Assembly (NCBI GenBank): GCA_016780345.1
Contig: JADHLZ010000013.1
Coordinates: 1-39,615 of the forward strand
Direction: 5' to 3'
DNA: 39,615 nucleotides
From: Flavobacteriaceae bacterium
GTDB lineage: Bacteria > Bacteroidota > Bacteroidia > Flavobacteriales > Flavobacteriaceae
Shown here: positions 1 through 7,923 of the stretch, in pieces
Position numbering within the stretch: the stretch's first letter is position 1
How the letters are laid out: each line of letters begins with the position of its first letter
Made by a program: the position numbers and the translations under genes
The notes under the pieces: generated by a model
What the model was told of the DNA's origin: nothing
The model's database searches: none
What the model saw: the letters and a program-made list of their open reading frames with translations, nothing else

Positions 1-1
1 A

Positions 2-736
2 ATCTTTAAAAGAACAGGGTCATTATCCAAGCTACAAAAAGCTATGGGGCATTCAAGTTTAAACTTAAGTTTAAACTACTTACGTGGATTAGAAGTTGCT
101 GAATTAAAAAAAGAAGATAATGGATATTATATTTCAACAAAATTTTTTCTGCCTAGTGTAAATGCATATTCAATTTTAGATTATCATATTTCATACGATG
201 GAACCCTATTAGTGACAAATAAATTAGACTTTAAGGGTGAATTCGATGGAAACGAAATCCCTAGAATTGGAACCAGTTTTCAGTTAAATTCACTATTTGA
301 TTACGTCGAATGGTATGGTCGAGGTCCACATGAAAATTATATCGACCGTAAAGAATCTGCTTTTATGGGCTATTACACTAAAAGAATATCTGAGATGAAG
401 TTTGAGTACGCTAGACCACAAGAAAACGGCACCCGAATTGATACAAAAAAATTAATTCTAAAAGATGATAAAGGCAAAGGAATAATTTTTGAAGGACTAC
501 CAAAGTTTTCATTTAGTATTCATCAAAACACCATAGCAGATTATGATGGAGGAATTGAAAAGGCACAAAAACACTTAAATGATATTAAACCTAAAGACCT
601 AATTCAAGTAATTATTGATAAAAAACAAATGGGTGTTGGCGGTGATGACTCTTGGGGGGCAAAGCCACATCAAAAATATATGATCAATTCAGATGACTTC
701 ACTCACTCATATAAAATAACTCCTATTTTTAAATAA
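2..736 (+). CDS. Beta-galactosidase (GH2), C-terminal part, cut by window start
   Basis: The reading frame is open from base 2, so the gene starts outside the window and only about 244 C-terminal residues are seen. The segment matches the last domain of long LacZ-type GH2 enzymes (beta-galactosidase small-chain domain): YGRGPHENY, then RPQENGTR, and near the end MGVGGDDSWG, whose Trp lines the galactose site in E. coli LacZ. The enzyme would hydrolyse terminal beta-galactosides. In Bacteroidota such proteins are usually exported to the periplasm, but the signal peptide would lie upstream. A GH43-like lipoprotein gene follows 16 bp later on the same strand, which suggests a shared glycan-use operon. 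Family confident; substrate unknown. Confidence 0.9.
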   Translation: MFKRTGSLSKLQKAMGHSSLNLSLNYLRGLEVAELKKEDNGYYISTKFFLPSVNAYSILDYHISYDGTLLVTNKLDFKGEFDGNEIPRIGTSFQLNSLFDYVEWYGRGPHENYIDRKESAFMGYYTKRISEMKFEYARPQENGTRIDTKKLILKDDKGKGIIFEGLPKFSFSIHQNTIADYDGGIEKAQKHLNDIKPKDLIQVIIDKKQMGVGGDDSWGAKPHQKYMINSDDFTHSYKITPIFK

Positions 737-752
737 TTTTAAAATTCTAAAA

Positions 753-1685
753 ATGAAAATAATTAAATTTCTATCACTGGCTTTAATATTAATGTGTTTA
801 AGTTGTAATGATTTAATAAGTAAAGATGTTTTTATGTTTTCATATTTTAAAAATAATGGAGAGGATGGCTTACATTTAGCCTATAGTATGGATGGTCTAA
901 AATGGAAGGCTTTAAATAACGATCAATCTTTTTTAGAGCCTAAGCTAAGTAAAGATAAATTGATGCGTGATCCTTGCATTATTTTTGGTCCCGACGGAAA
1001 ATATCATATGGTATGGACAGTAAGTTGGGGAGAAAATGGTATTGGCTATGCTAATTCAATAGATTTAAAGAATTGGTCTGAACAAAAATTTATCCCTGTT
1101 ATGCAGCATGAAAAAGGAACAAGAAATTCATGGGCACCCGAATTGTTTTATGATGATAAAGAAAAACAATATTTAATATTTTGGGCAAGTACTGTTTCTG
1201 ACAAGTTTAATAATACTAGAAACCAAACTGAGGATGGTTATAATCATCGCATGTATTACACAACCACCAAAGATTTTGAAAATTTTTCAGAAACTAAGCT
1301 TTTTGTTGAACCTGGATTTAATGTAATTGATGCTACAATAACTAAAAACGGAAACGAGTATTTTATGATCATTAAGGATGAAACACTAGTTCCAGAAGCT
1401 AAAAAAAGTCTTCACTTACTTTTGTCAGATAATCTTTACGACTGGAATGTTCCTTTTTCTGATGCAATTTCCTGGAGTTGGGTAGAAGGTCCAACGGTTA
1501 CTAGAATTGGTGATGAATGGGTCATTTATTTTGACCAATATAGGAAAGGGTCATTTGGTGCTTTAAAATCAAGAGATCTTGTAAACTGGGAAGATATTTC
1601 TGATTCTATTTCATTCCCTGATGGAATTAGGCATGGTACTGTTTTTAAGGTTTCACAAAAAGAGTTACTTAACCTAAGAAAATAA
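753..1685 (+). CDS. GH43-like five-bladed beta-propeller glycosidase, lipoprotein
   Basis: 310 residues. An N-terminal lipoprotein signal ends at LSC (Cys18), so the protein is predicted to be membrane-anchored. The body resembles Bacteroidota proteins annotated as family 43 glycosylhydrolase or arabinosidase: YFKNNGEDGLHLAYS near residue 31, MRDP with Asp73, WAPEL in the middle, and WVEGPTV with Glu near 245. In GH43 enzymes an early Asp, a mid Asp and a late Glu are catalytic; Asp73 and Glu245 are good candidates for two of them. It lies 16 bp after a GH2 beta-galactosidase and probably shares its transcript, suggesting joint trimming of a galactose- or arabinose-containing glycan. The linkage cut cannot be deduced. 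The start is fixed by the signal peptide. Confidence 0.75.
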   Translation: MKIIKFLSLALILMCLSCNDLISKDVFMFSYFKNNGEDGLHLAYSMDGLKWKALNNDQSFLEPKLSKDKLMRDPCIIFGPDGKYHMVWTVSWGENGIGYANSIDLKNWSEQKFIPVMQHEKGTRNSWAPELFYDDKEKQYLIFWASTVSDKFNNTRNQTEDGYNHRMYYTTTKDFENFSETKLFVEPGFNVIDATITKNGNEYFMIIKDETLVPEAKKSLHLLLSDNLYDWNVPFSDAISWSWVEGPTVTRIGDEWVIYFDQYRKGSFGALKSRDLVNWEDISDSISFPDGIRHGTVFKVSQKELLNLRK

Positions 1686-1713
1686 TTGTAAATTGTATTT
1701 AATTATAACTTTA
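1686..1713 (+). promoter_or_regulatory. Possible flavobacterial promoter
   Basis: TTG (1686-1688), 17 bases, then TAACTTTA (1706-1713), close to the Bacteroidota pattern TTTG...TAnnTTTG. The following ATG is at 1727. It begins directly after the stop of the GH43-like gene, so the NTF2-like lipoprotein gene may be transcribed separately. Sequence match only. Confidence 0.3.
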
Positions 1714-1726
1714 ATCTTTCACTAAA

Positions 1727-2266
1727 ATGAAAAATACTTTTATTTACATAATGCTTGTCATGTTTTTAATCAGCTGTACAAAAAGTCAGCAGCAAAATTC
1801 TGAGTTGAACATAGGCTCTGCTTTGATGGATGGAAATACTGAAATGACTCCAATTGTTGTTGGGGAAACTTCAAATCAGGATATCTGGTTAAAATATATT
1901 CAAGCACATAATGATAAAAATTTAGATATTATTGCGGAAATAAATGCTGAGGACTGGGAAGGTTATACTGCAGACGGTAGTGTAGTAAAAGGGAACCAAG
2001 CACACATCGAAATTTTAGATAATTGGTTTAAAAATGCAAATCCAAAATGGGAAGTAAAATGGATGATTGCTAATGCTGCAAAAAATAAAGATGGTGTCGT
2101 TGAGCAATGGTTAACAACTGGAAATGATTATACTGACATTGATGAGAATGGTAAAGAAATTTTTGAACATAATGTTCACGACATTCTTTTTAAAGATGGC
2201 AAAATAAAGAAAATCAATGTTTATAAAAGAGCAAAAGCTCTAGTTGAAGCAGATTTTTCTTATTAA
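1727..2266 (+). CDS. NTF2-like (SnoaL-type) lipoprotein
   Basis: 179 residues. The signal peptide ends in a lipobox (FLISC, Cys17), followed by about 35 low-complexity residues and then an NTF2/SnoaL-like cone-fold domain (about residues 50-175): IWLKYIQAHNDKNLD, a central region rich in W and D, and a closing strand HDILFKDGKIKKINVYKR. These domains bind small ligands or act as small enzymes, so no reaction can be assigned. It is one of at least three secreted NTF2-like proteins in this window (see also 9241-9684 and 12796-13581). A promoter-like sequence lies just upstream, so it may be monocistronic. The fold call is good; the function is unknown. Confidence 0.7.
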   Translation: MKNTFIYIMLVMFLISCTKSQQQNSELNIGSALMDGNTEMTPIVVGETSNQDIWLKYIQAHNDKNLDIIAEINAEDWEGYTADGSVVKGNQAHIEILDNWFKNANPKWEVKWMIANAAKNKDGVVEQWLTTGNDYTDIDENGKEIFEHNVHDILFKDGKIKKINVYKRAKALVEADFSY

Positions 2267-2343
2267 ATAAATCGGCCTCTAAAATAATTTTTATTCTTTC
2301 ATGCATGTTTTTTAGTAATTTGAGATTTTAACAATTAATCATA

Positions 2344-2559
2344 ATGAAAAAATTAGAAGAATTTATATATTCAGTTAAGTACCTTCCTCAAACATTATAT
2401 TTTGGTTCTCTTGGATTGATTGGATATGACTTCTATTGTTATATTGTTAATGAAACAGAGTTTCTTAATCCTTTCTTAAGATTTCCATTATGGATTATCT
2501 TTTTTTTAATGTCAGGTTTTGGCGTTGAAAGATATAATAAGAATAAAAAGAAAAAATGA
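2344..2559 (+). CDS. Small membrane protein, unknown function
   Basis: 71 residues. Two hydrophobic stretches (about residues 15-35 and 45-62) are joined by a short loop, and the protein ends in a lysine-rich tail (YNKNKKKK), which suggests a cytoplasmic C-terminus. No family recognised. Its stop overlaps the start of the next gene (ATGA at 2556-2559), so the two are probably translationally coupled and the small protein may act with the Kazal-domain lipoprotein. No obvious ribosome-binding site. Confidence 0.55.
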   Translation: MKKLEEFIYSVKYLPQTLYFGSLGLIGYDFYCYIVNETEFLNPFLRFPLWIIFFLMSGFGVERYNKNKKKK

Positions 2560-3113
2560 AAAAAATTATTCTATTGTTTCTATTTATTTCATTTATATTT
2601 TCTTGTTCCAATACTGATGATGTAAGTAAAACACCTGAAATTAAGGGTCAATATATTCTTCAAAATGTAAGTTGCTTTTGTAACCTCGATAACTATGATT
2701 TTACTAAAAATCAACTTTGGTTTTTCCCTGAACAGGATTTGTTAGTTAGTAAAGGAGATATTAACGATGGCATATTTATTAGCAAACCCAATGAACCCTC
2801 AAAATTTTTGATTTATGATGGGGTTTTAACTTTAAATGATAACGAGAGAGAATATACAATTGAGGCTAAACAAAATGAAATAATTTTATCATACATTGAC
2901 AATCCTAATATCGCTGATGATGAAATTACATATGTATTTAAAAAAGGAAATGCCGAAATAGAATGTATAAACCCTAAAGCTATTTCAATTGATACTATGT
3001 GTACAAAGGAATATGACCCTGTATGCGGATGTGATGGATATACTTATTCCAATCCTTGTGTTGCAAAAAATTATGGAGTTAGTTCATATAAAATGGGTGA
3101 ATGTTCAAACTAA
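2556..3113 (+). CDS. Lipoprotein with C-terminal Kazal-like domain
   Basis: 185 residues. The signal peptide ends at FIFSC (Cys17). Residues 30-130 form a beta-rich, lipocalin-like region (strands such as YILQNVSC and ILSYID) that I cannot name. The last 40 residues show the Kazal-type protease-inhibitor cysteine pattern: DPVCGCDGYTYSNPC, then Ala-Lys and a final GEC. Kazal domains usually block serine proteases and are known in some bacterial secreted proteins; whether this one inhibits anything is inference. It overlaps the upstream membrane-protein gene by 4 bases (ATGA). Its stop codon is the first three bases of a 31-bp repeat that recurs inverted after clpB. Confidence 0.7.
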   Translation: MKKIILLFLFISFIFSCSNTDDVSKTPEIKGQYILQNVSCFCNLDNYDFTKNQLWFFPEQDLLVSKGDINDGIFISKPNEPSKFLIYDGVLTLNDNEREYTIEAKQNEIILSYIDNPNIADDEITYVFKKGNAEIECINPKAISIDTMCTKEYDPVCGCDGYTYSNPCVAKNYGVSSYKMGECSN

Positions 3114-3141
3114 ACCATAGGCATATCTTCTTCTTTTAATT
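3111..3141 (+). repeat. Left arm of 31-bp inverted repeat around clpB
   Basis: Positions 3111-3141 are the reverse complement of 5919-5949 with a single mismatch (3115 against 5945), including 26 uninterrupted matches (3116-3141 with 5919-5944). The core reads CATAGGCATATCTTCTTC. The arm includes the stop codon of the Kazal lipoprotein gene and lies 200 bp before the clpB start. I see no direct target duplication outside the two arms. The 200 bases between arm and clpB contain no gene and no CIRCE element. Confidence 0.9.
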
Positions 3142-3341
3142 AAGTAAAACTGTATGCAAGCTGAGAAGAATCAATCAAGTAATTCTTGTAATGGATAAAG
3201 CCTATTTTGTAGATTAAATATTTTAGTAATAAACATATTTGATAACACAACATTATGTCGTGGTTTTCAATTGTTTATATGTCATAATGGCACATTAAAT
3301 CTTAAGGAATATATTTTGATTACAAAAAAGTAAAAAGAAGT

Positions 3342-5924
3342 ATGAAAACAGATCAATTTACTTTTAAAACACAAGAGATTCTTGAAGAATCACAACAAAA
3401 CGCATTAGAAAAAAATCATCAAACTGTAGAAAATACCCATATATTGAAATCTATTATTGAAAATGATAAAAACATTTTTCCATATGTATCTAACCAGTTA
3501 GAGATTGATGATAAATTAGTTAGTAAGACTATTGATAAGATGATTGATTCCATTCCGATTGTGAAAAGTGAATTTGCTGGGTTTTCACAGAACTCATCAA
3601 AAACACTAATGAAGGCAATCAGTCACTCTAAAAAAATGGGTGACAGTTATGTTTCAGTAGATCACCTTTTAATTTCATTAATTGATTCTAACGATGAAAT
3701 ATCGAAGGTCCTTACTGGATATGGTTATACTCTAGATAAAGTAAAAAAAGTATTAAGTAATATGAGAAATGGAGAAAATATAAACTCATCCTCCTCAGAT
3801 ACAAATTTTAATTCAATTGAAAAATATGCAGTTAACTTAGTTCAAAAAGCAAGTGAAGGTAATTTAGACCCCGTCATTGGAAGAGATGATGAAATTAGAA
3901 GGGTATTACAAATACTTTCAAGAAGATCTAAAAACAATCCAATACTTGTAGGCGAACCAGGAACTGGAAAAACAGCAATAGCTGAGGGTCTAGCAAAAAG
4001 AATTATAGAAGGTGATGTCCCAGAAAATTTAAAAGATAAATTAATTTTTGCTTTGGATATGGGGGCATTAATTGCTGGAGCAAAATACAAAGGTGAATTT
4101 GAGGAAAGATTGAAATCAGTAATAAGGGAGGTTGTTGAAAGTGATGGTAGAATAATTTTATTTATTGATGAGATTCACACTCTTGTTGGAGCTGGAGGAG
4201 GTCAAGGAGCAATGGACGCTGCAAATATTTTAAAACCTGCATTAGCGAGAGGAGAGCTAAGAGCAATTGGCGCAACTACCCTAGATGAGTTTCAAAAATA
4301 TTTTGAAAAAGATAAGGCTCTTGAAAGAAGATTTCAAAAGGTATTTGTTGATGAGCCTAATATTGAAGATTCTATATCGATATTGAGAGGAATCAAAGAA
4401 AAATATGAAGCACATCATAAAGTAAAAATATTAGATGAGGCATTAATTGGAGCTGCAAAATTATCTAGCAGATATATTTCTGATAGGTTTCTTCCAGATA
4501 AAGCAATTGACCTTATTGATGAAGCAGCTTCAAAATTAAGATTAGAAATAAATTCAAAACCTGAGGAACTAGACAACTTAGAAAGAAAGATAAGACAAAT
4601 AGAAATTGAATTAGTTGCAATCCATAGAGAGAAAGACAATACAAAAATAAAAGAATTAAAAGATCAATTATCAAAACTCAAAGAAGATAGAAATTCAATT
4701 TATACTAAATGGGAAAATGAAAAAAATGTAATTGATAAGGTTCAGCAAACAAAAATAAATATAGATTTATTAAAATCTGAATCTGATAAATATGAAAGAG
4801 ATGGTAACTATGCAAAAGTAGCTGAAATAAGATATGGAACTTTAAAGGAGCTTCAAATGAAACTGAAAGAATATGAAGAAGAAATGGCCAAACAATTTAG
4901 TGAAAACTCATTATTGAACGAAGAAGTAACTTATGATCATATAGCAGAGGTTGTATCTAAATGGACGGGGATTCCAGTTTCTAAAATGCTACAATCTGAA
5001 AAATCTAAGCTTCTTGAATTAGAGAAAGAAATATCAAAAAGAATGGTTGGTCAAATGGAAGCTGTTCAATCAGTCAGTGATTCAATAAGAAGAAGTAGGT
5101 CTGGGCTGCAAGATGAAAATAGACCAATAGGAAGTTTTTTATTTCTTGGAACAACCGGTGTTGGAAAAACAGAGCTTGCTAAATCCTTAGCAGAAATCTT
5201 GTTTGACGATGAACAAAACATTGTTAGAATTGATATGAGTGAATATCAGGAACAACACTCTGTAAGTAGATTAATAGGTGCACCTCCTGGATATGTAGGA
5301 TATGATGAAGGTGGTCAGTTAACAGAAGCTGTAAGAAGACGACCCTACTCTGTTATTTTACTAGATGAAATTGAAAAAGCTCACCCTGATACTTTTAATA
5401 TTCTCCTTCAATTACTAGATGAGGGTAGACTTACAGACAGTAAAGGTAGAACTGCAGATTTTAGAAATACTATTGTAATAATGACAAGCAATATTGGAAG
5501 TAGCGAGATTCAAAAATCATTTGAGGAAATTGTAGATTTTGATAAGGCAAAAAATGAAGCAAAAGAAAGATCAATGACATTATTAAAAAAATCTTTAAAA
5601 CCTGAATTTTTAAATAGAATAGACGATATAATATTATTCTCACCATTGACAAAAAAAGAAATCAGAAGGATTGTTGAACTTCAATTTCAAAAAGTTTCAA
5701 GTAAATTAAAAAATAGAGAAATTGAAATATCTATAACCGAAGAAGCATTAAATAAACTTTCAGAATTAGGTTTTGATCCAGAATACGGTGCGAGACCAGT
5801 CAAAAGAGTTATACAAAAGAATATACTTGACAATCTTAGTAAAATGATTCTCTCCGAAAAAGTAAATTCAAAAAATGAACTTATAATTGATTGTTTTAGT
5901 GATGAAATTGTAGTTAGAAATTAA
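3342..5924 (+). CDS. clpB: ATP-dependent disaggregase chaperone ClpB
   Basis: 860 residues, the normal length of ClpB. It extracts and refolds aggregated proteins with DnaK/DnaJ as a cytoplasmic hexameric AAA+ ring. Domain order is complete: Clp N domain (1-145), first AAA+ module with Walker A GEPGTGKT near 204 and DEIH, a charged coiled-coil middle domain (about 395-525) that separates ClpB from ClpA/ClpC, and a second AAA+ module with GTTGVGKT near 603, the pore loop GYVGYDEGG and sensor GARPVKR. The N domain looks divergent. It stands alone on its strand and its last codons and stop lie inside a 31-bp repeat arm, so the gene and its promoter sit between inverted repeats. Whether the genome has a second clpB cannot be seen here. 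Confidence 0.97.
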   Translation: MKTDQFTFKTQEILEESQQNALEKNHQTVENTHILKSIIENDKNIFPYVSNQLEIDDKLVSKTIDKMIDSIPIVKSEFAGFSQNSSKTLMKAISHSKKMGDSYVSVDHLLISLIDSNDEISKVLTGYGYTLDKVKKVLSNMRNGENINSSSSDTNFNSIEKYAVNLVQKASEGNLDPVIGRDDEIRRVLQILSRRSKNNPILVGEPGTGKTAIAEGLAKRIIEGDVPENLKDKLIFALDMGALIAGAKYKGEFEERLKSVIREVVESDGRIILFIDEIHTLVGAGGGQGAMDAANILKPALARGELRAIGATTLDEFQKYFEKDKALERRFQKVFVDEPNIEDSISILRGIKEKYEAHHKVKILDEALIGAAKLSSRYISDRFLPDKAIDLIDEAASKLRLEINSKPEELDNLERKIRQIEIELVAIHREKDNTKIKELKDQLSKLKEDRNSIYTKWENEKNVIDKVQQTKINIDLLKSESDKYERDGNYAKVAEIRYGTLKELQMKLKEYEEEMAKQFSENSLLNEEVTYDHIAEVVSKWTGIPVSKMLQSEKSKLLELEKEISKRMVGQMEAVQSVSDSIRRSRSGLQDENRPIGSFLFLGTTGVGKTELAKSLAEILFDDEQNIVRIDMSEYQEQHSVSRLIGAPPGYVGYDEGGQLTEAVRRRPYSVILLDEIEKAHPDTFNILLQLLDEGRLTDSKGRTADFRNTIVIMTSNIGSSEIQKSFEEIVDFDKAKNEAKERSMTLLKKSLKPEFLNRIDDIILFSPLTKKEIRRIVELQFQKVSSKLKNREIEISITEEALNKLSELGFDPEYGARPVKRVIQKNILDNLSKMILSEKVNSKNELIIDCFSDEIVVRN

Positions 5925-5949
5925 AAGAAGAAGATATGCCTATGATTTA
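5919..5949 (-). repeat. Right arm of 31-bp inverted repeat around clpB
   Basis: Reverse complement of 3111-3141 with one mismatch. It covers the last two bases-plus-stop of clpB and 25 bases beyond. Read on the - strand it ends in a pyrimidine-rich run (TCTTCTTCTTTTAATT). The distance between the arms is 2777 bp, almost exactly one clpB gene with its upstream region. Confidence 0.9.
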
Positions 5950-6073
5950 AGGAAGGTTTTTGTTTTGGAATTTAAAAGCGAAAAGGTTTGAATGAGAGCT
6001 AACCATAGCAATCAAACAAACCAATTCATTTTGGGAAGTGCGAATGTACAATAAATAAAAAGATTAATTTAAA

Positions 6074-6265
6074 TTAATTTTTTAAGTTTTTCTTTTTAAA
6101 TAAGTTTTTCCAATCATTCCAACTCATAGCAAGACCTCCAAAAATAAAACCTAAACCAATTAAAAACTCATTATTAGATAATTCATATAGTCCCCATGCT
6201 ATAGCACCTAAAGAAACAAGTATTGAAGTTATAATTAAAGATTTTGCATATTTTACTTTTTTCAT
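6074..6265 (-). CDS. Small two-helix membrane protein
   Basis: 63 residues with two clear hydrophobic helices (about 8-29 and 33-48), a basic N-terminus (MKKVKYAK) and a basic tail (LFKKKNLKN). No family recognised. It lies 36 bp after another small membrane-protein gene (6302-6424) on the same strand, and the two may be co-transcribed. The amphipathic layout and clean start argue for a real gene, but the product is uncharacterised. Confidence 0.55.
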   Translation of the reverse strand: MKKVKYAKSLIITSILVSLGAIAWGLYELSNNEFLIGLGFIFGGLAMSWNDWKNLFKKKNLKN

Positions 6266-6301
6266 AATCTATGATTTAATAATTAATACTATTATGTTTC
6301 A

Positions 6302-6424
6302 TTAACGATTTCTATTTCTAAAATAGAAATAAATAATCACAACAATTAAAATGATTAAAATATGCTCAATTTCCCAATCCATTTGTCCATAAGAATAAGG
6401 ACGTTGATAAATTAAGTTTAGCAT
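6302..6424 (-). CDS. 40-residue single-helix membrane peptide
   Basis: ATG at 6424-6422, stop at 6304-6302. The peptide has a polar N-terminal half (MLNLIYQRPYSYGQMDWEIE), one very hydrophobic helix rich in Ile, Leu and Val, and a short basic end (FRNRNR). The helix-then-positive-tail layout is typical of real small membrane proteins and is unlikely in random A+T-rich DNA. It sits between two - strand genes and may be co-transcribed with 6074-6265. Function unknown. Confidence 0.45.
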   Translation of the reverse strand: MLNLIYQRPYSYGQMDWEIEHILIILIVVIIYFYFRNRNR

Positions 6425-6477
6425 AAGTATATATTATTAGTTTTTATTTATGACTGTAACTAATAAAAGTGAAAAAA

Positions 6478-7302
6478 TTATAATTTAATTTTCATTAACC
6501 TTGCGCTAGAGCTGCTCTTTTCATCTTCAGATGTTATCCAAAAAGTATTTGAATCAATTATTTTTATTGCTTCAACTTGAGTTTTACCAATTGGAATTTC
6601 ATACATTTTTATTTTATAATTCGTTTTATTTTTTAAAGTAAAGTTTTCAATCTTCAAAATATAATACTCATTAAAAAAAAGAGTTCCTGTTAATGCTAAT
6701 AGTTTACTTTTAGAGTCATAATCTGCTCCAGTTATAATAGATTTAGTATTTAAAATTCCTATTTTTTTTGCCTCATATTTACCTGCTTTTTTTGGTAATG
6801 TATAGATTTCTGTAATTTTTTTAAGCTTATTCTTTGTAAATATTATCAGTTTATCATCAATGGAAATTAAAGCTTCAGCGTCATACTGAGAAGAATTATA
6901 TGGCGTAGTAAATTTAATTTGCTCTGGATAATGAAATTCGATTGTTTCTACGTCATTTAACATGGGGTCTATAGGGACTTTAAATATTGACAAATTCTTT
7001 CGAGTATCAAAATTGTTACCCATGTTAGCAACATAAATATATTCTTCATCTCTGGTTATGTCTTCCCAATCATTATTTTTAGCTCCCTTAAGAATTCTTT
7101 CAAAAACTATCTTTCCTTTTTTATCTAAATAATATAATTTAGGATCTCCTCCTGAGTCGTTATGTGTTATGAATTGACCATCTATAATTTCTAAACCTGA
7201 TGTTTCATCAATTTTTTTTGAAAGACTGATGTCCTTAACTATTTTTTGTGAAAATAATGAGTTAAAAAAGAAAAGCGTAAGGACTGTAAATAGTATTCTC
7301 AT
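6478..7302 (-). CDS. Secreted beta-propeller-like protein, unknown function
   Basis: 274 residues. A cleavable signal peptide is predicted (hydrophobic core then SLFSQ). The body has repeated short beta-strand units with motifs seen in secreted propeller proteins related to SdiA-regulated or phytase-like folds: ETSGLEIIDG, THNDSGGDPKLYYLDKKG, NDWEDI, YDAEALI and an ending VEAIKIIDSNTFWITSEDE. Each unit pairs an internal variable with a Gly/Asp turn. This points to an exported protein with a ligand- or ion-binding propeller; no catalytic role can be assigned. A 28-codon reading frame lies 3 bases upstream, and the MerC-like gene upstream is on the same strand, so a three-gene transcript is possible. 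Confidence 0.6.
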   Translation of the reverse strand: MRILFTVLTLFFFNSLFSQKIVKDISLSKKIDETSGLEIIDGQFITHNDSGGDPKLYYLDKKGKIVFERILKGAKNNDWEDITRDEEYIYVANMGNNFDTRKNLSIFKVPIDPMLNDVETIEFHYPEQIKFTTPYNSSQYDAEALISIDDKLIIFTKNKLKKITEIYTLPKKAGKYEAKKIGILNTKSIITGADYDSKSKLLALTGTLFFNEYYILKIENFTLKNKTNYKIKMYEIPIGKTQVEAIKIIDSNTFWITSEDEKSSSSARLMKIKL

Positions 7303-7305
7303 TTA

Positions 7306-7392
7306 TTAATTTATAATTTTATTCCAATCAACTAATTTAAAATTTTGATTCAAAACGTCATTATCATCATCTTGAGCTATTAAAAAACCCAT
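7306..7392 (-). CDS. Possible 28-residue ORF, doubtful
   Basis: ATG at 7392-7390 and stop at 7308-7306, filling the gap between the MerC-like gene and the propeller-like gene, with only 3 bases between its stop and the next ATG. The peptide is acidic in the middle (AQDDDNDV) with no membrane segment or signal. Position favours a coupled leader or small protein, but it could be chance. Confidence 0.2.
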   Translation of the reverse strand: MGFLIAQDDDNDVLNQNFKLVDWNKIIN

Positions 7393-7410
7393 ATGGTTGA
7401 AATTATTAAG

Positions 7411-7824
7411 CTATTTATTTTGAGAGCAACACTCTTCATTTTTACATTTACAATATTTTAAATTGTAAATATGTAAAAGGGCTAAAATTGAAGCAAATAA
7501 GTACGTATAATACTCTGGAATATGAAATCCTTTAAAGCCTTCATTTAAAATTAAAAAAGAAAAAGCAAGCCAAAAAACAAACAATAAAACTTTAACAAAT
7601 ATTTTAGTTGAGTTTTGAATAGAAAAATATACTGCTAATGAGGATATTAACAAAAAAAAATAATTCATTGAAAGCCACAAAAATGAAATATCATTAACAT
7701 GAAACAAGTTATGAGCTTGTGTAAAATACAATAATGGAGTTGCTGAGCAATGCAACATACATAATACTGATGCTGCAACTCCGTATTTGTCAGAACTATT
7801 AATTATAAAATTCATTTCAATCAC
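7411..7824 (-). CDS. MerC-domain membrane protein
   Basis: 137 residues with four hydrophobic helices. The first contains VLCMLHCSATPLL, the signature of the MerC family of inner-membrane proteins, where the cysteines of the first helix take part in mercuric ion passage; in Bacteroidota the family is widespread and its metal is often unknown. The C-terminus carries a cysteine cluster (CKCKNEECCSQNK) that could bind a soft metal. No merR, merA or merP lies nearby, so full mercury resistance is not supported. An alternative start is Met4. DUF4396, another Cys-bearing membrane protein sometimes found near metal genes, is 0.8 kb away on the same strand. Confidence 0.75.
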   Translation of the reverse strand: MIEMNFIINSSDKYGVAASVLCMLHCSATPLLYFTQAHNLFHVNDISFLWLSMNYFFLLISSLAVYFSIQNSTKIFVKVLLFVFWLAFSFLILNEGFKGFHIPEYYTYLFASILALLHIYNLKYCKCKNEECCSQNK

Positions 7825-7923
7825 GAAATTAAATTATTTTTAAATAGTTTGATGTTTTTTTTAATTTATATTTTTAATATATAATAAATTTTTAAAAAAT
7901 TAATTTAATAATACACTTTGGCT

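Noticed and set aside
3142-3341. CIRCE or other heat-shock operator before clpB.
   Set aside because: No TTAGCACTC-type inverted repeat is present; a 7-bp CATTATG/CATAATG pair is too short and far apart.
3842-5652. Antisense frames inside clpB (3842-4090, 4415-4639, 5470-5652).
   Set aside because: They mirror the codon pattern of clpB, have no signal or family features, and lie wholly inside a well-conserved gene.
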